From assembly GCA_009746045.1 (NCBI GenBank), contig RPFO01000558.1, positions 1-42,420 on the forward strand: DNA of 42,420 bases, given 5' to 3'. How positions within the stretch are numbered: the first letter of the stretch is position 1; each line of letters opens with the position of its first letter. A program made the position numbers and the translations under genes. The notes beneath the pieces were generated by a model. That model was not told the origin of the DNA. It ran no database searches and saw only the letters and a list, made by a program, of their open reading frames with translations. Below are positions 33,172 to 42,420 of this stretch, piece by piece. Source of the DNA: Mesostigma viride. Taxonomy: Eukaryota; Streptophyta; Mesostigmatophyceae; Mesostigmatales; Mesostigmataceae.

Positions 33172-36100
33172 GTACATCCACCGCGCACGCAAGGGGCGGC
33201 TGCACACACATGTACATACACCATGCACGCAAGGGGCGGCTGCACACACCTGTACATCCACCGCGCACGCAAGGGGCGAGTGCACACACACGTACACACA
33301 CCGCGCACGCAAGGGGCGGCTGCACACACACGTACACACACCATGCACGCAATTGCCGGCATGCACACACACGTACATCCACCGCGCACGCAAGGGGCAA
33401 CTGCACACACATGTACACACACCGCGCACGCTTGGGGCAGCTGCACACATGTACACACACCGCGCACGCAAGGCCGGCTGCACACACACGTACATACACC
33501 GCGCACGCAAGGGGCAACTGCACACACATGTACACACACCGCGCACGCAAGGGGCAACTGCACACACACGTACACACACCGCGCACGCTTGGGGCGGCTG
33601 CACACACATGTACCTACACCGCGCACGCAAGGGGCGGCTGCACACACACGTACATCCACCGCGCACGCAAGGGGCAACTGCACACACATGTACACACACC
33701 GCGCACGCTTGCATGGGGCAGCTGCACACACACGTACACACACCATGCACGCAATTGCGGCATGCACACACACGTACATCCACCGCGCACGCAAGGGGCG
33801 GCTGCACACACACGTACACACACCATGCACGCAAGGGGCGGCTGCACACACACGTACACACACCGCGCACGCAAGGGGCAACTGCACACACATGTACACA
33901 CACCGCGCACGCTTGGGGCGGCTGCACACACACGTACCTACACCGCGCACGCAAGGGCCGGCTGCACACACACGTACATACACCGCGCACGCAAGGGGCA
34001 ACTGCACACACATGTACATACACCGCGCACCACGGGGCGGCTGCACACACACGTACATACACCGCGCACGCAAGGGGCGGCTGCACACATACGTACCTAC
34101 ACCGCGCACGCAAGGGGCGGCTGCACACACACGTACCTACACCGCGCACGCAAGGGCCGGCTGCACACACACGTACATACACCGCGCACGCAAGGGGCAA
34201 CTGCACACACATGTACATACACCGCGCAACCACGGGGCGGCTGCACACACACGTACATACACCGCGCACGCTTGGGGCAGCTGCACTCACATGTACACAC
34301 ACCGCGCACGCAAGGGGCGACTGCACACACATGTACATCCACCGCGCACGCAAGGGCCGGCTGCACACACACGTACACACACCATGCACGCAAGGGCCGG
34401 CTGCACACACACGTACATCCACCGCGCACGCAAGGGCCGGCTGCACACACACGTACATACACCGCGCACGCAAGGGGCAACTGCACACACATGTACACAC
34501 ACCGCGCACGCAAGGGGCAACTGCACACACACGTACACACACCGCGCACGCTTGGGGCGGCTGCACACACACGTACCTACACCGCGCACGCAAGGGGCGG
34601 CTGCACACACACGTACATCCACCGCGCACGCAAGGGGCAACTGCACACACATGTACACACACCGCGCACGCTTGGGGCAGCTGCACTCACATGTACACAC
34701 ACCGCGCACGCAAGGGGCGGCTGCACACACACGTACATCCACCGCGCACGCAAGGGGCAACTGCACACACACGTACATCCACCGCGCACGCAAGGGGCGG
34801 CTGCACACACACGTACACACACCGCGCACGCAAGGGGCAACTGCACACACATGTACACACACCGCGCACGCTTGGGGCGGCTGCACACACACGTACCTAC
34901 ACCGCGCACGCAAGGGGCGGCTGCACACACACGTACATACACCGCGCACGCAAGGGGCAACTGCACACACATGTACATACACCGCGCACGCAAGGGGCAA
35001 CTGCACACACATGTACACACACCGCGCACGCAAGGGGCAACTGCACACACACGTACACACACCGCGCACGCTTGGGGCGGCTGCACACACACGTAAATAC
35101 ACCGCGCACGCAAGGGGCGGCTGCACACACACGTACATCCACCGCGCACGCAAGGGGCAACTGCACACACATGTACACACACCGCGCACGCTTGGGGCAG
35201 CTGCACTCACATGTACACACACCGCGCACGCAAGGGCCGGCTGCACACACACGAAAAACCACCGCGCACGCAAGGGGCAACTGCACACACACGTACATAC
35301 ACCGCGCACGCAAGGGGCGGCTGCACACACACGTACACACACCGCGCACGCAAGGGGCAACTGCACACACATGTACACACACCGCGCACGCTTGGGGCGG
35401 CTGCACACACACGTACCTACACCGCGCACGCAAGGGGCGGCTGCACACACACGTACATACACCGCGCACGCAAGGGGCAACTGCACACACATGTACATAC
35501 ACCGCGCAACCACGGGGCGGCTGCACACACACGTACATACACCGCGCACGCAAGGGGCAACTGCACACACATGTACACACACCGCGCACGCTTGGGGCGG
35601 CTGCACACACACGTACCTACACCGCGCACGCAAGGGGCGGCTGCACACACACGTACATACACCGCGCACGCAAGGGGCAACTGCACACACATGTACATAC
35701 ACCGCGCAACCACGGGGCGGCTGCACACACACGTACACACACCGCGCACGCAAGGGGCAGCTGCACACACACGTACATACACCATGCACGCAAGGGGCTG
35801 CACACACACTTACACACACCTTGCACGCAAGGGCCGGCATGCACACACACTGGCATACACCGCGCACGCAAGGGGCGGCTGCACACACGTACATACACCG
35901 CGCACGCAAGGGGCGAGTGCACACACACGTACACACACCGCGCACGCAATTAAGGGACGGCTGCACACACACGTACATACACCGCGCACGCAAGGGGCAA
36001 CGGCACTCACATGTACATACACCATGCACGCAAGGGGCGGCTGCACACACACGTACACACACCATGCACGCAAGGAGCGACTTCACGCACAGGTACACAC

Positions 36101-39100
36101 ACCATGCACGCAAGGTTCGGCTGCACACACATGTACATCCACCGCGCACGCAAGGGGCGGCTGCACACACATGTACATACACCATGCACGCAAGGGGCGG
36201 CTGCACACACCTGTACATCCACCGCGCACGCAAGGGGCGAGTGCACACACACGTACACACACCGCGCACGCAAGGGGCGGCTGCACACACACGTACACAC
36301 ACCATGCACGCAAGGGCCGGCATGCACACACAGTATACACACACCGCGCACGCAAGGGGCGGCTGCACACACACGTACATACACTGCGCACGCAAGGGGC
36401 TGCTGCACACACACTTACACTCACCATGCACGCAAGGGGCGGCTGCACACACACGTACATACACCGCGCACGCAAGGGACGGCTGCACACACACGTACAT
36501 ACACCGCGCACGCAAGGGGCAACTGCCCGCACATGTACATCCACCGCGCACGCAATTAAGGGACGGCTGCACACACACGTACATACACCGCGCACGCAAG
36601 GGGCAACGGCACTCACATGGACATACACCATGCACGCAAGGGGCGGCTGCACACACACGTACATACACCGCGCACGCAAGGGGCTGCTGCACACACACTT
36701 ACACACACAATGCACGCAATTAGGGGCGACGGCACTCACATGTACATACTCTTGGGCGGCTGCACTCACATGTACATACACCGCGCATGCAAGGGGCAAC
36801 TGCACACACACGTACACACACCATGCACGCAAGGGCCGGCATGCACACACACGTACATACACTGCGCACGCAAGGGGCAACTGCACACACACGTACACAC
36901 ACCATGCACGGAAGGGACGGCTGCACTCACATGTACACACACCATGCACGCAAGGGCCGGCTGCACACACACGTACATACACCATGCACGCAAGGGGCTG
37001 CACACACACTTACACACCACCTTGCACGCAAGGGCCGGCATGCACACACACTGGCATACACCGCGCACGCAAGGGGCGGCTGCACACACGTACATACACC
37101 GCGCACGCAAGGGGCGAGTGCACACACACGTACACACACCGCGCACGCAATTAAGGGACGGCTGCACACACACGTACATACACCGCGCACGCAAGGGGCA
37201 ACGGCACTCACATGTACATCCACCATGCACGCAAGGGGCGGCTGCACACACACGTACACACACCATGCACGCAAGGACAAGGATTCACACACATGTACAC
37301 ACACAAAGCACGCAAGGGGCTGCTGCACACACACGTACATACACCGCGCACGCAAGGGGCGGCTGCACTCACATGTACACACACCACGCACGCAAGGGGC
37401 GGCTGCACACACACGTACATACACTGCGCACGCACGGGGCGACTGCACACACATGTACATAAACCATGCACGCAAGGGGCGGCTGCACACACATGTACAT
37501 ACACCGCGCACGCAAGGGGCGAGTGCAAACACATGTACATACACCGCGCACGCAAGGACAAGGATGCACACACATGTACATACACCGCGCACGCAAGGGG
37601 CGGCTGCACACACACGTACATACACCGCGCACGCAAGGGGCGAGTGCGCACACACGTACATACACCGCGCACGCAAGGGGCGGCTGCACACACACGTACA
37701 TACACCGCGCACGCACGGGGCCAGTGCAAGCACATGTACATACACCATGCACGCAAGGGGCGGCTGCACACACATGTACATACACCGCGCACGCAAGGGG
37801 CGAGTGCAAACACATGTACATACACCGCGCACGCAAGGGGCAACTGCCCGCACATGTACATCCACCGCACACGCAAGGGGCGGCTGCACACACATGTACA
37901 TACACCGCGCACGCAAGGGGCGGCTGCACACACACGTACATACACCGCGCACGCAAGGGGCGAGTGCGCACACACGTACATACACCGCGCACGCAAGGGG
38001 GGCTGCACACACACGTACATACACCGCGCACGCAAGGGGCCAGTGCAAGCACATGTACATACACCATGCACGCAAGGGCCGGCATGCACAGAAACGTACA
38101 TACACCGCGCACGCAAGGGGCTGCTGCACACACACGTACACACACCATGCACGCACGGGGCGGCTGCACACACACGTACATCCACTGCGCACGCACGGGG
38201 CCGGCGACTGCACACACATGTACATAAACCATGCACGCAAGGGGCGGCTGCACACACATGTACATCCACCGCGCACGCAAGGGGCGAGTGCAAACACATG
38301 TACATACACCGCGCACGCAAGGACAAGGATGCACACACATGTACATACACCGCGCACGCAAGGGGCGGCTGCACACGCACGTACATACACCGCGCACGCA
38401 AGGGGCGGCTGCACACACACGTACATACACCGCGCACGCACGGGGCCAGTGCAAGCACATGTACATACACCATGCACGCAAGGGGCGGCTGCACACACAT
38501 GTACATACACCGCGCACGCAAGGGGCGAGTGCAAACACATGTACATACACCGCGCACGCAAGGGGCAACTGCCCGCACATGTACATCCACCGCGCACGCA
38601 AGGGGCGGCTGCACACACATGTACACACACCATGCACGCAAGGACAAGGATGCACACACATGTACACACACCATGCACGCAAGGGGCGGCTGCACACACA
38701 CGTACACACACCGCGCACGCAAGGGGCGAGTGCAAACACATGTACATACACCATGCACGCAAGGACAAGGATGCACACACATGTACACACACCATGCACG
38801 CAAGGGGCGGCTGCACACACACGTACATACACAATGCACGGTTGGGGCGACGGCACTCACATGTACATACACCATGCACGCAAGGACAAGGATGCACACA
38901 CATGTACATACACCGCGCACGCAAGGGGCGGCTGCACACACACGTACATACACCGCGCACGCAAGGGGCGAGTGCGCACACACGTACATCCACCGCGCAC
39001 GCAAGGGGCGGCTGCACACACACGTACATACACCGCGCACGCAATGGGCGAGTGCAAACACATGTACATACACCGCGCACGCAAGGGGCGGCTGCACACA

Positions 39101-39242
39101 CACGTACACACACCATGCACGCAAGGGCCGGCATGCACACACACGTACATACACCGCGCACGCAAGGGGCGGCTGCACAGAAACGTACACACACCGCGCA
39201 CGCAAGGGCCGGCTGCACACACATGTACATACACCTTGCACG
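33172..39242. repeat. 40 bp satellite, right block, about 150 units
   Basis: Same unit as the left block. The first 350 bp or so replay, variant by variant, the 358 bp just left of the insertion (30804-31161). Further on, long stretches copy the left block. For example, the rare ACGAAAAACCACC variant occurs at 29921 and at 35252, and the CAATTAAGGGAC variant at 30615 and 35945. Towards the right end, a GCAAGGACAAGGATGCAC variant becomes common. A large segmental duplication of the array is therefore visible. Long open frames here are artefacts as in the left block. Confidence 0.95.
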
Positions 39243-39415
39243 TACAACACACAACACACACACACAACAAAAAATTATATACACACACACACGCACACGC
39301 ACACGCACACGCACACGCACACGCACACGCACACGCACACGCACACGCACAACACACACAACACACACAACACACACACGCACACGTGAACAACACACAC
39401 ACACAACAATTATAA
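39243..39415. repeat. CA-rich microsatellite with CACACG run
   Basis: ACACAACACACACACA-type sequence leads to a run of about ten CACACG hexamers (39291-39350), then more ACAC sequence. It borders the 40 bp satellite directly and is the strand complement in composition of the GT-rich region on the far left side. Confidence 0.9.
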
Positions 39416-39515
39416 TATTAGTGTAGTATATCAAACAAAATAGTAATAAAGTATTTGCAAGCGTACTTCGTGTGAATTATGTGTAGACGAGAATAGAAGC
39501 TAAACAAAACTCTAA

Positions 39516-39584
39516 TGGAGAAAGAGGGATTCGAACCCTTGGGAAAGTTACCCCATACATAGCATTCCACTCGGACATTTCTCC
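39516..39584 (-). tRNA. tRNA-Ser-like gene lacking an anticodon arm (probable pseudogene)
   Basis: On the minus strand the 5' acceptor strand GGAGAAA pairs perfectly with TTTCTCC, and the discriminator is A. TG and a D-arm start TCCGAGTGG follow. Near the 3' end, AAGGGTTCGAATCCCTC forms the T arm with one mismatch. Between them is GGGGTAACTTTCCC, which folds like the long variable arm of a serine tRNA. Total length is 69 bases, whereas class II tRNA-Ser is about 85-90. The missing part matches an anticodon arm. The acceptor and T arm look organellar or bacterial in type. It is most likely a tRNA-Ser fragment moved to the nucleus, or a deleted gene. Confidence 0.55.
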
Positions 39585-39604
39585 GAAAAAAAGGTCACGT
39601 AAGC

Positions 39605-39677
39605 TAAGGGTGGAGAGTTAAGGGTGTAGGTTGTAGGATGTATGGTGTAGGGTGTAGGGTGTAGGGTGTAGGGTGTC
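39605..39677 (+). repeat. Telomere-like sequence, TAGGG orientation
   Basis: TAAGGGTGGAGAGTTAAGGG is followed by GTGTAGG-type heptamers (about seven, several perfect). GTGTAGG is one base away from a rotation of TTTAGGG. The orientation is opposite to the telomere-like sequence at 18596-18627, so the satellite block between them is capped outward on both sides. Confidence 0.5.
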
Positions 39678-40020
39678 TTGAGCTTTCTTTTTTGAGATCA
39701 ATAGAGTCCCCTTCCATGATCATGTGCGTGATCTGGTTATGATTTTCATCTATGGCGTGTGTGGCCACATCGTGTATTTACAACTTTCTAGCCATGGATA
39801 ACTAGGTAACCATAAATTGGTTACCATGATAACTAGGTAAAAACGTGTTGGTTTCAGAATACATGTGATCGCTGCATTGTCATCTACAATGTACAAATCA
39901 ATCACGGATTTCGGGGCTACGGATTTCGGGGCTAAGTTTTTGTGGGTAGAGATTGGCAAGGGTGTCTTTATCTTGCCACTTGGTCACTTGGTGTGCATTA
40001 CGTCTGTTCTTGCGTTGGAG
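39678..40020. other. Unique spacer, no gene seen
   Basis: Nothing with coding support. ACGGATTTCGGGGCT is directly duplicated at 39904-39918 and 39919-39933. The last bases (GCGTTGGAG) resemble the right half of the palindrome that ends the following units. Confidence 0.5.
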
Positions 40021-40326
40021 TCAAAAAACTGTCCGTGTGTGGTGGTGGACTTTTCCTCACGGGCAGTCGCCATATGTCATACAAGCACTTGTTCGGCGTA
40101 CCACTAGCTCATGTATGTCACCATTGTAATTTTGCGTTGTAACAGCATTTCTCGGAGCCAACGGCCGTTGGACTCAAAAAACTGACCGTGTGTGGTGGTG
40201 GACTTTTCCTCACGGGCAGTCGCCATATGTCATACAAGCACTTGTTCGGCGTACCACTAGCTCGTGGATGTCACCATTGTAATTTTGAGTTGTAACAGCA
40301 TTTCTCGGAGCCAACGGCCGTTGGAC
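40021..40326. repeat. Tandem duplication of 153 bp, palindrome at each end
   Basis: 40021-40173 and 40174-40326 are nearly identical. Each starts TCAAAAAACTG and ends with TTTCTCGGAG plus CCAACGGCCGTTGG plus AC (palindromes at 40158 and 40311). The unit boundaries coincide with the palindrome, as if amplification broke there. Confidence 0.9.
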
Positions 40327-40568
40327 TTCGAAAAACTGATAGCCTTGTCTGAAGGTGTGTGCGTGAATGGCACATGTGCATCGTCGGGGGGAGTTTTCTC
40401 AAGAGCCACATGTGGTAGTGTAAGGTGGGCATGCTTAGTGCGTACGGGTGGGAGGGACAAGAGGTGCAGAAGTTGACGGCTTTTGACCTTGGGAAATGAC
40501 ACGGCACACATAAGACAACAAAGTGATAATTTTAATGTCTTTACTGGTGTACTGTCAATTTCTCCGAG

Positions 40569-40837
40569 CCAACGGCCGTTGGACTCTCGAAACTCTCCTG
40601 TCTACAAAGTGTGTGCGTGCGATGGCACTTGTTCCATGTGCCGGGGGGGGGTGAGAAATCTGTCGTTCATTAATTTGTGCCTCGTCGGGGTGGGCATGCA
40701 TGAATTTGTGCCTCGTCGGGGTGGACATGCATGAAAGCATTTTCATTGGTACTCGGGGTTCAATATTTTTGTCTTGCTGTTGAAACGTCGACGTGCTCTT
40801 CTCCTGCTCTTTTTTTTTCCTACTCAACGGCCGTTGG
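40569..40837. repeat. Two further palindromes and a 31 bp duplication
   Basis: CCAACGGCCGTTGG occurs at 40569-40582 in TTTCTCCGAG context. A 13 bp core, CAACGGCCGTTGG, occurs at 40825-40837. Between them, 40672-40702 and 40703-40733 are a direct duplication with one difference. The text around 40360 and 40605 (GTGTGTGCGTG, then GATGGCAC or AATGGCAC) also repeats, so 40.1-40.8 kb is a diverged series of related units. Confidence 0.8.
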
Positions 40838-41139
40838 TGCTTTTAAACTTGCCCAGCGTTATGACTAGGATGCCCTTCTTTACTGCTAGCCACCGCCCCT
40901 TGTGTACAATGCTAGAATTAGGCCGGGGTAATGGTACACGTCCACCGCGTCCCCAGTGCAAGGTTCGTGAATGCGCTGGTTCGTAAAAAATTCGGCACTT
41001 GGAAGGTTCGAACACCTGACCCCACTTTCGTTATTTCAACATGCCCTGAACGAAAAAGCTGCGTAAAGGATACATTAACCGTTCCCTGTTATTCTTGATT
41101 ATATTGCGATATCATGGACGTACACACGCGGTTGGTGGT

Positions 41140-41258
41140 CCGTACTTGCCAACTGCACTTGCAAACTGACTGACTGACTGCCTCCGTTACGCACTTGCGT
41201 GTGTTTCCGTACTTGCCAACTGAACTTGCAAACTGACTGAATGACTGCCTCCGTTACG
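41140..41258. repeat. Direct repeat of about 52 bp
   Basis: CCGTACTTGCCAACTG to CTCCGTTACG occurs at 41140-41191 and 41207-41258 with two substitutions, separated by 15 bp. Each copy contains ACTGACTGA strings. Confidence 0.85.
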
Positions 41259-42420
41259 ACTAACAAGTGAACGACGAGTGAGCTACTAAAGTTTTGTTCA
41301 GTTCATTGTGTCTATATGTACATAGCCGTTTCTTCACTCCACTAATCGAAAATTACTTTGGGAAATGTTGTCTCGCGCCTCGATGACATGTGTGCCCTCA
41401 CATTGCGGAGGTTAAATGATGTCTTAATGCAATGAAATACATTATTACATTCCATGCATCGTATGCTCGAGTCATCGCGATATCTGGAATATCTTACATA
41501 ATTACAGACCCATTCAATTGAAGATCAGAAAGCTCAGTTGCATTTGCTCTACACCGGACGTTCTTCAATTACGTAGTGCTTTCTCGAGTTCATAATACCC
41601 GCAATGTTTATGGTCTGTAAAAAATCCACGTGCAGGCAGTCTGTCAAATGCATGCGTATAGAAGCTAGTATGTACATGTTCAAGATTGATGACAGTCAGC
41701 GAGGCGCTCCATACATGTTGACGGAAATGAGTCTGTAGACCTACTGTCGATCCCCAGTTCCTCGGATGTCCCGTGCGCGCAGCCCAGCATATCATCAGAT
41801 TTCCAATCCCAACGGGCCCGTCGCTCCGCAAAATCCACTGTTCGCGAATTAAACAGTTGCAACCGCGAGGCTCCCGTTCGTAACTTGTAATCGCACCTAT
41901 ATTAATGCGCTCCGTTCTCCGTCACCGTGCGTTGCGCATCAACAGGGACCAGCACGGGGGTGGTCGCCGAGCCGTCTCGGACGCTGCTGCACTACAGCAG
42001 CCATCATCTCGGTCATCGCAGCCGCGGCGAGCACGTCACAAGCCTCAATATTAATTCTCTGGCACGAATTTCTCGTGGGACCGTGTTATCTTATTGAATG
42101 TCTGCCAACTTCACGTGACTGTGATACAGCTAGCTCACGCACGTCGGTCATCCGACCTTCCGTCAGGCCGTGTTTGCGCCAAATGGCGTCCCTGCGTCAA
42201 GAAAACCAGTACATGAAAGTGACAATAATGTTAGCCCGTTAGACAGATTTGTCTGTTGGGTTCCGCTACAGCACGAGTACTAATTCACCGTTACGCGGAT
42301 TCGGGCAACGTGCGAGGTATCCTCCTACATTACATGTAAATCCCAATTATGGACGGACGATTTAAAATGGGAAACCAAGGTATCAGCGAACCAGAATCAC
42401 AGGTATCACGCAAACGGTTT
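41259..42420. other. Unique sequence to the window end, no supported gene
   Basis: Balanced composition. Minus-strand frames at 41565-41831 (88 codons) and 41680-41862 (60 codons) overlap each other and carry no motif I recognise; either could be part of an exon that continues elsewhere. I see no RNA gene or repeat. Confidence 0.4.

Noticed and set aside
40985-41030. GGTTCGAACACC as the T arm of another tRNA
   Set aside because: TTCGAA is palindromic and suits either strand, but neither strand gives a T stem or acceptor pairing.
41565-41831. Minus-strand 88-codon frame as a gene
   Set aside because: No motif, an overlapping alternative frame of similar quality, and no identifiable splice partners; kept only as a note on the region.

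Overview
This window looks like nuclear DNA of a eukaryote, most likely a repeat-rich alga or other protist. The evidence is GT-AG introns, an intact-looking Copia-type LTR retrotransposon, a multi-exon transposase-like gene, long satellites, and plant-type (CCCTAAA-like) telomeric motifs. I see no bacterial gene organisation. I cannot name the species. A prasinophyte-type green alga is a guess. More than half of the window is tandem repeat.

Layout. 1-2985 is a G-rich satellite of about 30 bp units. 2986-4640 holds a related 30 bp satellite and five composite units of 300-550 bp. 4641-6035 is mostly unique, with two GC-rich hairpins, a TATA box and a possible Pol III tRNA-like remnant. 6036-6600 is nine 62/63 bp units, each centred on the perfect palindrome CCAACGGCCGTTGG. 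6660-18391 is a transposase-like gene of about 870 codons with three phase-0 GT-AG introns. An 8462 bp Copia-type element (7107-15568) splits its first exon. The element has identical-looking 455 bp LTRs, a TGGGG target duplication, Gag with two zinc knuckles, integrase, an aspartic-protease-like domain, reverse transcriptase and RNase H. 18596-39677 is a satellite block with telomere-like sequence at both ends, CCCTAAA-like on the left and TAGGG-like on the right. Inside it are a GT-rich repeat, a 40 bp satellite of over 400 units, and a two-copy element (31162-33171) inserted in that satellite. 39516-39584 (minus) is a tRNA-Ser-like sequence that appears to lack its anticodon arm. 39678-42420 has short duplications and four more palindromes, with no gene I can support.

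How the parts relate. Deleting the Copia element and one TGGGG copy restores the reading frame of the transposase-like gene exactly at the junction. The palindrome occurs about 20 times: in the array upstream of that gene, in two of its three introns, just after its stop, and again at 40.1-40.8 kb. This suggests a cis-acting site or a mobile unit linked to that gene family. Many frame breaks in both genes are of the kind a missing base would give, so some of the apparent decay may be assembly error. The very long reading frames in the 40 bp satellite (up to 3580 codons) are by-products of a stop-free unit whose length is not a multiple of three.
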